NCBI GenBank assembly: GCA_003117195.1
Contig: BDSI01000008.1
Location: forward strand, 1,641,570-1,705,569
Direction of reading: 5' to 3'
Source of the DNA: Eudorina sp. 2006-703-Eu-15
Lineage: Eukaryota; Chlorophyta; Chlorophyceae; Chlamydomonadales; Volvocaceae
Length of the DNA: 64,000 bases
Both the position numbers and the translations under genes were made by a program. Below the pieces are notes generated by a model. That model made no database searches. It was not told the origin of the DNA and was given only the letters and a program-made list of their open reading frames with translations. This document shows, piece after piece, positions 1 through 13,700 of this stretch (the stretch's first letter is position 1; every line of letters starts with the position of its first letter).

Positions 1-191
1 TTTCGAATGCCGGTTTGCTTTTTGTAAGTGCGCAAACCTCCCATTATCACAGAGATACAAGCGCGCAGCCCCCAGAACAGCCCAGCCCAGCCCAGCCCAG
101 ATACAACGCGAATACTATAGACAGAATTGGCGACATTCCATAAGATTACGCTCAGCCCAGCCCACGGTCCGTCCTGCTGGCGTCCAAATAA
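1..191. other. Upstream region of the ankyrin-type gene
   Basis: This stretch lies upstream of the first start codon. It contains a short run of CCCAG units at about 79-101. No coding exon is apparent. It probably holds 5' UTR or promoter sequence, but I see no recognisable core promoter motif. Confidence 0.4.
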
Positions 192-2367
192 ATGTCGACG
201 ACCAGCTGGACCGACCTCACGGCCGAGCTGCAGGCGCGTGTGGCCGATCACCTGCCGGGCAATGACGTGGCCTGCAGCTTGCGGCTGGCCAACAAGGCCG
301 CCGCGTCGCTCTTCCGCTGCGCGACCCGCGTCCGGCTGTCCGAGCCGGTGCCGCCGCACGCCTTCGCCTGGCGCTGGGGCCGCCCGGCCGTGTACCACGG
401 CACGACGCTCGACGTCCGACGGCAGCTCATGGCCCTGACCGCGACGAGCGGCGTCCTGGCCAACCTCCAGTTGGCCGTCACCGCCGCGAGCTGCACCCCC
501 AACAGGACCGCCTTCCAGTGCGCGGCCGCTAGGGGTCACCGCGCCGTGTGCGAGTGGCTGGCCGATCAGGGCTACCCGGGCTGGGGTGACGCGGCGCAGG
601 CGGCTGCCCGGGAGGGGCACATCGGCCTGCTGAGATGGTTGCTCGGCCGCTGCCCGGCGGCGAGCGAGTGCGCGTGGCGCGGCGCGGCGCGCGCCGGCCG
701 TCGGGACGTGTGCGAGGCGCTGCTGGCGGACGCCGCCGCCGGCGGCGGCGACCCGGGCGTGAGCGCGCCGATGTCCGCCGTGTACCGCGCAGCAGACGGG
801 GGCCATGCGGACCTGGTGCTGTGGCTGCTGCCGCACGTGGCCGTGAGGCACTTCAGTTTCCCGGACGGGCTGCTGCAGAACACCGTTTACGGATGCGACC
901 TGGCGGGGCTGCAGCGCGTGTGGGAGGTCCTGCCATCAGTGCAGGATGCCGCCGGCCATTACCTGCAGAACCAGCACGATCGCGACCGTCTCGTCCTCAA
1001 CGCCCTGACCAGCCCCACCCCGGACTGGCGCGCCAAAGTGGAGTGGCTGGAGGCGCGCGGCTGCGCGCTGAGCAGCATGCCCTACTGCCTGTCCGCGTTC
1101 GTGCTCCCGGACACGCTGCCACCCTGCCACCGCATCGAGCGCACCCGGCATTTGATGCAGCTGCTGCCGCAGGCAGCGCACGCCACAGTTCTCCAACACA
1201 TCCTGCGCAACGGGTTAAAACTCGCCCAACCCGAGCTGGTGGACTTTGCCCTGGAGCGGTGGCCTCCAGCTGATCCTTCGGCCTTGTTCTATGTGGTATC
1301 CGGCATGGACGAATTTCTGGTTATGACGGGACAGGGCTTCCAACAGGTTCGGTGCGCGTTCGACACCCAAGCCCAGGTGGTGATCGCGGCACGTGTGGCG
1401 GCTCGGAAGGCCAGCCTCTGGCCGATGATCGTCAAGTCAGCAATCGGCACCGGCAGCCTGCAGGTGCTGCGGTGGATGGCCGCGGGGGCGGAGGCAGCGG
1501 GCCCACAGGCCGCCGTCGGCGTGGATGCGGCGCCGGTGGCTGATGAGCTGGAGGGGCTGCGGGAGGCTGGACCGGAGGTCAGGTCGGCGGCTGCAGCGGA
1601 ACTGCGGGAGACGCTGGAGGCGTCGGGTGTGAAGCTGGCTTGCCTTGCAGCCAGCACTGGCGACCTGGAGCTGATGAAGTGGCTGCGGGCGCGCGGGTGC
1701 GCTTGGGACCACCGCGCGATGGCCAAGGCGGCACAGGCGGGCAGCACCGCGCTCCTCGAGTGGATGGTGGAGGAGGGCTGCCCCCTGCCGGTGAGTGACC
1801 GCCGACCGGCGGGCGGGCTGCGGATTCGTTCTAGCTAACCCGTGTGTGGGTCCACGCTCCAGGGGCGTTTGCCGTACTCGGGCGCTTGCCGTACTTACCG
1901 AATCCAAATCCGGCCATGCGCTCAGTGTTGGCTGTAGATACCGTAACGCTTGCGAATTTCGACAACACGCTAGGTTCCCTCACCTTCCCGCTTTCAAATT
2001 CAGCGCGATGTAAATTCAGATACAGCACGACCACCAACTTTCTGTATTAAACATTTCCTGTATGCCCGCTCTCGTAACCGACCGACCGACCGACGGACAG
2101 ACGGACAGCGCCTGCTACGAGGTCGCGATCGGCAGCCACGACCTGGCGGTGCTGCAGTGTCTGCGGCGGCTGGGTGTGCCGTGGGGCCCGGAGGAGAGGG
2201 ACCTCCTGGAGCTCGCTGTGAGGTACGGCTGCCCGGTGGAGCTGCTGGCCTGGCTGCTGGAGCAGGGCTGCGAGGTGGACTGGGAGGAGGCCAGGTGCGC
2301 TGCGGCAGAGTGTACGGGTGCCGCGGCGAAGGCGGTTCGGGCCTTCATCGAGCAGTCAGCGCCCTAG
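192..2367 (+). CDS. F-box-like / ankyrin-type repeat protein
   Basis: The model has two exons, 192-1790 and 2101-2367. The intron starts with GTGAGT and both junctions are phase 0, giving 621 residues. The start is the ATG at 192. Residues about 5-42 form a Leu-rich segment (LTAELQARVADHLPGNDV) that looks like a degenerate F-box. Ankyrin-like helical repeats follow at about 105-250 (for example AAARGHRAVCEWL, AAREGHIGLLRWLL) and again at about 470-610, split by the intron. Similar F-box/ankyrin proteins form large families in volvocine algae, from memory. If the F-box is real, the protein could be a substrate adaptor of an SCF ubiquitin ligase, but that is inference. The ankyrin units are irregular and the middle third shows no clear repeats, so the function stays open. 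Confidence 0.75.
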
Positions 2368-2371
2368 ATAG

Positions 2372-2453
2372 CATAGCCCGGCTGTGGCCTCAGGGGGATG
2401 GCGTTCATAGCCCGGCTGTGGCCTCAGGGGGACGGCGTTCATAGCCCGGCTGT
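2372..2453. repeat. 34-bp tandem repeat, about 2.4 copies
   Basis: Copies at 2372-2405 and 2406-2439 differ at one base (GGATGG versus GGACGG), and a partial third copy runs to 2453. The array starts just after the stop codon of the ankyrin-type gene, so it probably lies in its 3' UTR. Confidence 0.85.
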
Positions 2454-4783
2454 CTTGTCAGGTAACGGTGGTTAGTGGTTGTCGCCCACGGAGGGGGAGT
2501 CAAGACCCTGGCTGTGTACGGCAGTAAGGAAGGGAATGGTACGGCAACGAAAGGGGCTGTGGGGCTACTTTGTGACAGGCATATTGATCGGGCAGCTTAT
2601 GTACGACACTGATTGGGAACGTACGGCGGGACACGTTGCCTGCCTGCTGGCATGGCAGTACATGCTGTGGGGGCCGTATTGAAGTTGTTGATCGAGAACT
2701 AGCGCGTCAGCAACCATCAGCGTGCATGGTGCGTTTGTACGCTTCGGGACGGACGGTTGATACCGTTGTCGATGTACGGTATCCAGATATAACCGAACGG
2801 AGCAACGGACGTGTTGGCGTATGAGCTGCAGTTAGTTGCATGTTGAGGGCCCTGTACACTCACCCACAAGCTAGCGACGCGACGTGCCTGCGCTTGGGAT
2901 GCGTAGCTCACAAAGTCATGAATGAATCCGCCTGTCGAATGTATACAACGCTGCAGTGCCCACTTTGCTATGAATGATATGACAGTGGAGCCCTCGGGTC
3001 AGTTGCTGCGGACACCTATGGGAGCATCGGGCCCCCTATGGGCTCCTACGGCTCCTAGGGGGCCAGGGGTTGTAGGGGCACGGACGGTCATTGCCTGCAG
3101 GAAAGAGACACTGCCGTTACATGCGTACACGCTGCGTGTTTCAGGTCCATGGCATGCGAACATCCCGGGGTGCACAGCTGCGGAGCTGGAACGTTCATTC
3201 ATTCAGCTTCGGAGCTGCGCCGTGCGTCCGTGTCGTGAGGAGCTGCTCCGTCCGTGGCAATTGATGGTGGTTGCGTTGGCAGCGCGCCCTCCTTGCTTCG
3301 TGGCTGCTGTGGCAGTTGCCACGGCGGTCTCAAGCATGGCTTTTCGGGTATCTAGATGGTTGCCCACGTCAAGCACCGTAACAAGCTGGCCTGAATCGCC
3401 ACACCAAACTTACAGCTGAAGAATGTGTCCTGCAGTTACCTGTAACCACACGGGGTGGGTGAGGGGTGGTGGGCTGGTGGCAGCTCGGCACGGTTGATGA
3501 CGGTTGATGCAGGGGTCGTGACTTCTTGCGCTTGGCCCCTTGTGTCCGTACTGTCCGTACAGTGAGTTCTGCACCCCCGTCCATCCACGCAGATTTACAG
3601 CTTGTGTTGTATCACGCCATAAAGAAAAGACCGATCGGCAGATGCCCATGCAGGCATCTCATGGTACATACGCAGGATACTACAGGTTGCCTAGCCACAC
3701 GGACTAGACTACCCGGACAGGAGTGGGTCGAGGACAGGCAGCGCAACCCTGCGCAACCCGCATGTGTCCAAACACGTGCAGGAGCATACACGTTAGCTGT
3801 GTGCCTGGCCAGACGAGGTGGTGGGAATAGGATTACCATTGGGCTGCTGGCCGGACGAGTTTGCAGGCATATGTGTGCTGCGGCTGGGCGCTATCGGTGT
3901 ACGTAAAGGCACGTTGGTGGGGTAGACTAGCATTGATGAAAACGCGACATTGTGTGCAAATTGATGAAAATCGCCGTGAGCATGTGCTTTCGGAGCGCAC
4001 AGAACAAGTGATTGTTGCCCCGGGCCTCCCGGGCGTGTGTGAGTAACCTTAGATACGACGGCAAAAGGACAAACAGGGATGCCAAATAATTGCTGAACCG
4101 CCACGACAAACCGTGGCTCAACTGCGTGCTGGAGTCTCAGCTTGAAGGCGTATGTGCACGCGTTGGCGTCCAGCAGTTATGACGCTTCGGCAGTTGTACA
4201 CGTACGATCCAGTTGAGCCAAAGTCTCACTGATGCCTCGAATTTCCCAGGTTTAAAGTATTGATTTCCTGTGACAGATTAACATGGCTTTATTGTGTAGG
4301 AACTCTTGGGTAACGAGCGTTGTTTGCTTCTGAACCAAATTCTGAACAGGACTTTGACCCCGCACATTGAACATAGTGTACACCCAGTAGTGGGCAAGTA
4401 ATGGCGTACATATAAGGCTTATGCATTTGATATGTCAGGCAAAGTTGGCGAAGCTGTCCTTGGGGCTGGAATAGAAGTTTTTCGGCATGATACAAAGCGG
4501 CAAAATCGCACCTGCTCCTCACAGTGGAGATGTAGAATTTGATTTTATGTTTGCAGGTGAGGCCCACCTGCACTAGTTGTTGTGTATGTGTATTGCTTTG
4601 CTAAGGGTTTGACGAAACACAGATGCTCAGCCGCGGTCAGACTTGCTGCACTCATTTGAGGCGCTCAGAAGCCGACGAAGCCAACCCTATGGACTGTACG
4701 CTGATCCAAGGTGTGGCGGAACTGCTACCGCTCCCGGGGAAGCAGCTGATGTGACCTGCCAACCTGACGCTTTCCCCTTGCAG
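2454..4783. other. Intergenic region with no supported gene
   Basis: Open frames here are short, run on both strands and lack the G/C-ending codon bias of the neighbouring genes. A stem-loop is visible at about 3030-3064 (GGCCCCCTA pairing with TAGGGGGCC). An ATG frame at 4623 reads toward the giant gene but hits a stop at 4752-4754. It may be an upstream ORF or part of an unplaced first exon. Confidence 0.5.
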
Positions 4784-7700
4784 GCAAGGGCAAGTCCTGG
4801 GCCCGTTGTCCCTGCCATCAGGCGCCGCCGTAGCCACTTTTGGGTCTGTGCCCCGAAAATGGCGTGTCGGCGGCGCATCAGACGAGAACCCGCCCAGCTT
4901 CGCAGCACGCGCAGACAGCCCTCCTGATGGCGCGGACGAGCGCCAATATCGGAGCACAAGGGAGACAAGCACGCTCAAGGATACATACCGTGATCAGACT
5001 GGGCCTCGCACGGTGGCTTCAGTCATTTCAACTCGCCCCAGTGATGGTCCGCAGCCCAAACCGAACCAGCAGCCCAGATCGACTAATGGAAGCGGACGGC
5101 GTCCTCTGTCCTTCAGGGCGGATGGACCCCGGCCTGGCAGACCGTCAGCTGCGGCTACGGCCGTGGCGGCGGCACTGGCGGCGGCAGCCCAAGCACAACC
5201 AAGCAGCCAGGCGCAGCCAAGCGTGGCGCCTGCGCAAGCCGCAGGCCGCGGCGCAGCGGCCGCGGCTGCATCCCATGACCGCGGCCCTGTCCAGGCCCCG
5301 GCATCCCGCTCGAACCAAGACACGCAGAAACCCGGCGCACAAAGCGCCGCTGCTGGCAGGCGTACATCGGGCCGGATTTCTGACGCAGCGACGGGCGCCG
5401 GATCGCTCGGGCGAGCCACCCCGAGGTCGTCAGGGAGCAGCACGCGGCGTGGGAGTGGCTTGCAGCCCCCGGAGAACCCCTATCCGAATCACGGGCCTAT
5501 ACCCGTGCGGCAGGAGCTGCCGCCGCAGCAGCAGCAGCCAACGCCACGGCAACAGCCCCAGCAGCAACCGCGACAGGCCCAGGAACAGCAAAGGAACAGG
5601 CAGCGATGGCAGATGGCCGGGCGCAATTCCGCGGCCCGCGTGACTTCCGCGGGCGGCGCCGCAGCTGCCGGCGCTGCAACTGGGTCACAGAGGGCCGGGG
5701 CTGCTGGTGGTGGCGCGACGGTGCAGCAGAGCCAGTCACCACCGCCAGCGCGGCAACAGCACTACCAGCAGCAGCAGCACCAACGTGACTCTGTCGTCCA
5801 CAGGGGCGGGTCCCAGCTAGTGCCTCATACCGCTGACGGTGGACCCCACCACGCCACGACGGCGCCTGGGCGTGCAGGCGGATCCCCGCCGGAGACCCGC
5901 CGAGGTTCACCAGGGATGCAGATGCCTGCGGATGCGACCCCCGGGTCGGTGGTGTCGTCCACAGATGCGACGGGCGCCGCCAGCCTGCGCCGGCAGAAGC
6001 TCGAGGTGAGTGGTCCGCATGGTCGCGCACACACGTAGGTGCTGCAACTGGGTTCGGGCGGGCGGGTTTCTTCTCTAAGGACGTACATACTGTGGCCCAG
6101 GTTGCCAGCTGCAGCAGCGATGAACCCATCGCGTGCTTAACGCATGGTGGGCAAAAGACTGAAACGGAAGGGGGAGAGCGAGCTTTGCGGAACTGGGTCT
6201 TGGAGACCATGGGCTATTGAGAACATGTCCCCCATGAAGATCTGCCGCCGGGCGGGGGGCGAGCTCGGCGGATCTGCGGTGCTTGGGACGGCCGGTTGCT
6301 GGGTTCCTGTGGGCATCGTCCGGGGGGTCCGTCCCGAGGTGAGGTGCCGTGTGCCCACACCTCCGTGTCGACGTGTTGTCAAGCAAACTGCGCAGCCGCC
6401 GCCGGCTCCCTCGTGCTGTCGCCGCAACAGGCCCTCAAGGCACGCCGCATGCGCGCCTCACTTGCGCTGAGCGAGGGACCGGGGCCGGACACGTCCATGG
6501 CATCTGACCTGGTAAGGGACGGCGCCCGGCTGTTTCATCGTCAACTCGACCGAAGGTGTGCCGCGCCGTGTCGGGGCATCTATCACATGCGTCATCCAGA
6601 CGCATTTGAATGCAGAGGTTGAAGTGTTCCGGGGGCCGTCTGCGTCATGACAACCAGCGTGCGGGGCCTTATCTTGCGGCTGTCTTAAGCGCTCGGGTGG
6701 CCGGTTGCCCCTCTCGTGCGGTGCAGGTGAGCATGGTGGGCTACGCGGAGGAGGCCGCAGCGGCGGACCCAACCTGGAACCGCTCGGCGTCGCCGTCACC
6801 CACGAAATCTCCTTACGGTACGAACCGGTGGAGGCCGCAGCCGTCATAGCCAGGGGGCGAGCGCCATAGAGGTGTATTACAAACAGCACACGGAGAACAG
6901 TACAAAGGGCCCGGTATGGGGTTTCGTTTCGCTGGTGGTACTTGTCTGGTGCGCCTGGGTGGCGCGGTTTCCCCTTCACGTTGTGTGTTGAGAGGCCATC
7001 GGCTGTCACCAGTGACCCCTGGGGTCCGCAGTGCCCTGATCCATGACAAGTGGGAGATTTGGTACAGGTTGCGGCGCAGGCCGGAACACCATCTTTCGTT
7101 GTAACCCAGCACCCTCTTTTCATTGTAATCACCGAAGGGTCGCGCGTTGAAGATGTCTCGCAGCAGTCCACAAACGTGTCGTGCTCCGTCCTGGCGTGGG
7201 TGTGCGCGTTTACCACCACATAACGCTGGCGGTCGATTGCGACGGACGCCTGCTACAGACTTGACGGCCGCGGCACGTCCTGGGAACTAACTCGCGCCTG
7301 TGGGTGGTGTGATCTCTCTGGCGCAGTCTCTGGGACGCAGTGCTTGCGGTCCCCCTGGAATGCGACTGGGTTGGACTGGCAGATCCATCACCTGCAAGGT
7401 CCCGACGCCCCTCCGCGTCCTCCTTCGATCCCGCGCCGCAGGTGCTGTTGGACGGTCGCCGTCCCGCGGCGTCCCGCCGGCACGGGGCGCCGCACGCCTC
7501 TCACCCGGTCGGGCAGCGGTGGCAGCTGCGGCTGGCCCGGGGCGCCCCGCGTCACGGTCGCCGGAGAAGGCCACTCAGACGGACCCCGACGACATCAACC
7601 GATCGCGCGCCGAGTCGCGCCCCGCGGCGACGGGCGTCAAGGCGGCCGGGGTTGGAGTGGGGGTGCGCGCGGCCCTGTTCACCGACGACACGAGAGGTAC

Positions 7701-10700
7701 GAGGCGGCCTGGCATACGGGCGACTGGTGTTGAATCATCATTTACTTGCGACGGGTGTTAAATCATGAAGGGGGCAGAGTGCGGGTCACTGGGTCGCGCA
7801 CAGTTGGGGCTCCCCGAACTCCCGCACCGCCCACTCAAGCACCGCCCTGCGGCTCAGTCCTTCGACCACAGCTTCCCCTTCAGTCAGCTTCCCCTCAAAC
7901 GGCTCCGTGGCCCAGTGTCACCGAGCGCACACGGAAGTACACGGACACACGCACGCACGCTGCAGCGCATCATATGCCGTTCCCACGGTATGCGCGGGAA
8001 CAGTGTTCCCCGCTTGGGCGTTCACGGGGTGCTCACGGCTGTTGCACTGCTGCCCCACCCACCGGGGCGGCGCGCTGCCGCCGCCGCTGCCTGCTGTCAC
8101 ACAGATCCCGCCGACCAGGGCCGGTCCGCGGGCCCGCACACGACGCCCGATGCCGCGGAGGTCCGGAGCGGGAATGTGGCGGCCGAGGTGGGCGCTACGG
8201 CCCGTCGCGGCCAGCGGGACCAGGGTGGCCATGACCGCAAAGCGGGCACCCCGGGCGACCCCGGGGATAGGGATGGCGCCGGTCACGACCCGGAGCAGCA
8301 GCGGCCGCGTGAGGGCGGGTCCGGCAGCGCCAAGCGGGTCCGGATGTCGGAGATGATCCGCAGGTTCCGTGAGGAGCCCGTGGTGGGGGCCTCGTCGGAC
8401 GGACAGGAGGAGGAGGAGGAGGAGTACGCGGAGGAGGTCAGCGGCGTGGGTGGCGCGAAGCGCGCCGGCGGCGGCAGCGGCGCCCAGAGGCATGAGGGGG
8501 CTGACTCGCCGGATGGAGACGAGGTGAGTGAACGAGCCGGGCCGTGCCCCTTTCCTTCTGACGGCGATTCCTCTGACGGGAACTCCCGTCCGGATGTCCG
8601 TCCTGGAAACCATGTCATATGTACGCAGCGTGCGCATGCAATCAGGCTGCTCCTCCTCCCCACGAGGTTAGCATTCATCAACTCGCATTGCCTTTACCCT
8701 TTTTGCCAACCTTCATCGCCATCTGCTCCCCCGCTCCGTATTGATATATCTCCCTCTCCATTTCCCTTCCCTTCCCGTCCTCCCCGCTCCACAGAACTCC
8801 CACCCCGTGGACTATCTGGCGGCCGCTGTGCTGCAGCGCAGCAGGGCCATGCTGAGGGAGCGGGACGCCATCCAGCAGCGCATCGAGGCCGCCCTGTCCA
8901 CCTTCGGGGTCGGAATCGGCCAGCAGCCAGCACCGCGGGCCGTGCAGCCGGGGCGGCAGCCGCCGCAGCACGAGCCCCTGCGGGGGACGGAGCCCAGCCC
9001 GGGCGCCGCAGGCGCCAACGGGCGGCGGCCTGCGGCCGCCGAACGCACGCGGCCGGGCTCAGGTTTCGGAGCTGACGGCGATGGTGACGGCGCGGGCTCT
9101 GCGCCCGACCAGGGAGACGGTCCCGGGAGTCATGACGATCTTGACGTGACGTTCGCTGGCTCGGTGTCGAAGCGGCAGCGGCGGCAGGGCGACGGCGACG
9201 AGCGCGACGACCGCCGCCGCAGCGGCTCCTCAAGCAGCAGCGGCACTGAAGGGCGGACTGGCCAAGGCAGTGGCGGCTTTGGCGGCGGCGGCTTCTCTTT
9301 GGCGGCTGCTGATGGTGGCGTTGCGGTGGTGCCGCGAGAGGGGCAGCCGGCGTCCGGGGAGCGGCAGGCGCCGTGGCGGGAGCGGCTGGTGGGTGTTCCT
9401 CTGCCACAGGCAGTTACCTGACCTGCCCTGCATATCGCGGCCGATTTGCCGTTCTCCAGGCCTGCTCCCAACTATCATATCCAGGCTTTTGAGAGAACGC
9501 CCTTGCCCAGCAAATTATGTTTACGTTTTTGTGAAACGTTGTGCGTTGTGTGTTCATTTATGGATGGGAACCAACATGCTCAGACCATGTACAGGATAGC
9601 GCCCGAGCTGACTCTTCATCCCATAGGTTTTGCCTTGCCAGTACGCTATCGCCCTGTCCGGAAGATCGCAGCTCTGCACTTTCTTAAGGCGCCCACGGCA
9701 GCCATGATTCACGAGCGACCGGCCCCTTCGCTCCCTCTTGGTGATCCCCCGCAGAGGGCGCTGCTCGCTCAAGCAGGCGTGGAGCCGGGGCCAGGAGCTC
9801 CAACAAGCGGCTTGGCGGGCGGGCTGGGCGCCGCCAATGACCCCATCGAACACTCCTCCCTAGCGCCTGCCCCTCCTCCTGCCGCTGCTGTCCCCCCGGC
9901 GATGGGATCTGGGTCCCTCGCCAAGACTGTTGAGCTGTCCAGTGACCCCCTACAGGCCTGGCGCCAGCTGCGACAACAGCAGCAGCGCAGCCCGCCGCCG
10001 GCTCCGGAGCCGGCGGCCGCCACCGCCGTCACTGGTGTCTTCCCGTCCTCGTCTGCGGCTTCGGCTTCACTTGCCGCCTTCTCGGGCGGTGACGGGGGGG
10101 ACCTTGTGCGCAGGTTCAACGGCACGCTGGGGTCGCACCTGCCGGGGGGCTTCGCCGCCGCACGAAGCGCGCTGGCGGACTGGCTGGGCCAGGTGTCCGA
10201 CGCGGCGGCGGGCCGTCGCCCGGGCGGCGACGCCATCGGCGGGGCGGGGGCCGCCGCGATAGCGGCCGGCGCCGCCGCCGGCCCTGGCCCCGCGGCGCTG
10301 GCACCTCCCGTGGGCCTGCTGCCGCTAGGCGCCGGCGAGGAGCAGGCGCCGACGGTGGACGAGCTGCTGGAGCGACTGGCGAAGCGCTTCGGCCTGGCGC
10401 CGGGAACGGCGCTGCCGGCGCCACCGACGACAGCGGCGGCGCAACCTGGCGAAGGCGGTGCTGCCTCCGCTGCACCCGCTTTCCGGGCTCACACACAGAC
10501 AGCACCTGCTGTGGCCCATCTGGCAGCAGCTGCCGCGGCCATTGCCGCTGCTGGTGTCCCTGCGCCTGGAGTTGAATCTGCGGCCCCGATCTTGACGGCA
10601 TCCAACCGTGTCCATGGTGCGTCCATCGCGCCTGTAGCTGCAGCAGACGAAGCCCAAGTCACCCGCGGCAGAGCCTCAGCTGCGAAGCTCGCAAGCTGCT

Positions 10701-13700
10701 CCCCATCTGACCTCCGGCCAAGCTCCACTGAACAGCATCTAAACCAACTGCATCACCAACAAGCGCAGGTCGTGCAGCACCAGACAGGCCAGCAGCCGCC
10801 CCCAGGCGAGGCGGCGACATCGGGGGCCCCGCCCGCCGCGCCGTCGCTCGCAGCGTCCATGTGGGGCGCGGGTCGGCGGCTGGTCGCCGACTTCGAGGAC
10901 GCGGCGGACGTGCCCCCCGACCGCCGCATGCAGCGACATGTTTCCGAGGCGTCCACGACGCGATCGGACGACCCTCAAGCGGCCCACTGGGAGCGCTCCG
11001 CCGATGATGATGTTGGTGGGATGGGCGAGGACGAGGAGGAGGAGGAGGTGGAGGTTGTGACGGAGGTGGTGGAGGTTGTGACGGAGGTGGTGGAGGAGGA
11101 CTCCGTCCTGGAGTCCGAAGACGGCCTGTCTGCTGCCGGCGCCGCCGGCCGAGGCGGAGGAGGAGGAGGAGGCGGCTGGCCGAGCTGGCTGTCGGCGCTG
11201 GGCATCCCTCGCCCGGTGGACGCGGACCTGCTGCCCGCGACCTTCCGGCAGGGCAGCGAAGGCGGCGAGGACCGCGAGGACGGGGAGATGGACCAGGAGG
11301 AGGAGGAGCAGGGCGATGTGACAGATTACGACGGCGCAGGGACGGAGCGGGGGACGGCCGACGAGGCGGCGGAAGAGGAGTCGGGCGGCCAACGGGTGCG
11401 GATGGTGCCTGTGGAGATGGGGCACAGGGGCCCTAACGCGGGCGCAGCGGGGCAGCGACAGGACGCAAACAGCAGCCGCGCCGGCGGATCCCTGGGCACC
11501 GGTTCGTCCCCTCAGGTCCCGGGCCGGGGTACGCCGCCACAAGCTATGGGACACAGCGACGGCAGCCCTGCAAACGTCGCCGCGCTCGATTCGGGTCCCG
11601 CAGCGCCTCGGATGGCCTCGCCGCAGACCCCTTCCGGCGGTGCTGGCCGCCGGCGGGCTGGGAGCTCCGACTCGGAGGCGGAGACCGCCGACGGTGAGGC
11701 GGGGTTCTCCACGCCTGTCACGCGCCGGCCGGGGGGCCCGAGCGCCGACCCGCGGGTCGCGGGCGGCGGCGGCCAGGGCGCCCGGCCGATCTCCTTCACG
11801 CCCGTGCTGGGCTCCTTGCTCAACCAGGCGGTGGGCGGCTCCCTCTTCGCGGACACGCCTCCGCCGTCCACCGTGAAGGCGTGGGCGGCGGACCCGTCAC
11901 CGTCGCCCACGGTGCCGCAACGACAAGCGCAGCCGCAGCAACCACCGCCGCCGCCGCCACAGCAGCAGCAGCATCCACATTCGCAGCAGCCTCCTCAGCA
12001 GCTTGGGCCGCGGTCACAGGGCGTCAGAGGAGGGTCCGCGAGTGAAGCCGGGGACGCCGATGAGGGCGCATCCTACGGCGATGAGGACGCTCACGGGGAG
12101 GTCGATGGCGGCGCCGAGGGGTTCTGGCCCGAGGCGTCCGCTGAGCCACTCGCTGAGTTCAGCCCCGCGAGGCGACGTGTGGGACGGGGTCGCCGGCGAT
12201 GGGCGGCCCCTCCCGGCACTGAGGGCGTCGGTGGGGGCAGCGGCGACGGAGGAAGCGGTGAGGTGGGGGGTCGAGGCCCTGGCGCTGGATCTGGATCTGG
12301 GTTCGCGCCCGGCGGCCTGACCCTGCGCGTCACGGATTTGTCCAGGTACGGCGCAGGTTTCGGGGCCGCTCCTCACGCTTGTCGGTTACGCCTCACTGGT
12401 CTTCCCTGGACATCCCGACCAATTCAACCATATCAATGGGGGCGGAGCGTCAAGGCGGGACTGGCCTTCTGACCGTAGTCTTTTGATACCCGGGGATGGA
12501 TGTGGTTTCGGCGCGCTTCCTCGCGCAGCGGCCGCAGTTGTTGCCTCCCCACTGCACCCTATCTCCAGTGCTCGTCTTCTTCTCCTGCTTCCTTACGAAC
12601 CCCGCGTATGGAACACCCCGCCCTGTGCGTCATTCCAACCTCCGGCCCCCTCCTGTGCCGCTGCCCCGCAGCTCCACCACCCCCTACAGCAGCGTCGCCT
12701 CCTCCGGCGGCGCCCGCGTCGCCGCCATCCTGCAGCACGCCGTCACCGCGGCCCTCTTCGGCGACAGCCCCGCCGCCTCCGTCGACGTGGACCGCAGCGG
12801 GGGCGGGAGCGTGCGGAGCAGCGCCGGGGGAGCGGGGCCCTCCAGCCGTTTCGCGGGGGCCCCTACGGGTAGCGGCGGCGGCGGCGCAAGCGACCCGGCG
12901 ACCAGAAGTCTGAGGGGCAGTACCGAGCGCCCGTCGCCGCTGGGCAGGCCGAGTCCAGGGACCGGGACGACGGCGGCGGCGGCGGCAGAAGCGGAGCTGG
13001 CGGCGGCCGAAGGCCGCCGTGGAGGCGGCGGCGCCGCCGCCGCCGCAGCGTCCCGATTTTCGCCGCCCGGGCAGCAGCCGCAGCCGCAGAAACAGAGCGG
13101 CGGCGGTGCGGCGGGGCCCAGCCGGCCTTCCGCCGCGCCGTCCTCGGGCGACCTGTTGTCCGCGAGCATCGACGCGCGCGTGGGCGTCCGGGACGCGGCG
13201 GACGTCGTGAGCCCACGCAGCCCGGGGAGGGCTGCCAACCGCTCAGGTCTGAACGCGTCCGGACACGTGGGGGGCAGTGCGGTGCAGACTGGGGTTCGCG
13301 AAGGGGGCAGCAGCAGCGGCAGTGAGGAGCGGCGGGTGAGCATGGAGCGCAGCGCTGGCTCGGTGGTTTCGGAGGTGTACGAGGAGGACTTTGCGGAGCC
13401 CAGCCCGCAGTCCTCCACGTCCGCCATCTCCCTGGGGGCAGTGGCCGCGGCCGCGGTCTCTGCCGCCGCCGCGGCTGCTGCGGCTGCGGCGGCGTCGAGC
13501 ACCGGCGCTGGCGCCTCATGCGGCTCAAGCCGCCCCTCGATCGCCGCCTCGATCGGCGACTCGGACGGGTCAGCGGCGCCGCAGCGCTGGGACGCGCCTG
13601 AGCAGCTGCACCCAGGGGGCACCGGCGGTACCGCAGCGGCGCCGACGGGGCCCACGCTCTTTCATGGGTACACGGCCCTGTCCAGATCCGGGGTGGGTTC

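Noticed and set aside
4623..4754. First exon of the giant gene starting at ATG 4623
   Set aside because: The visible donor at 4711 leaves phase 1, whereas the acceptor at 4783 needs phase 2, and reading through hits a stop. It is kept only as a possibility.
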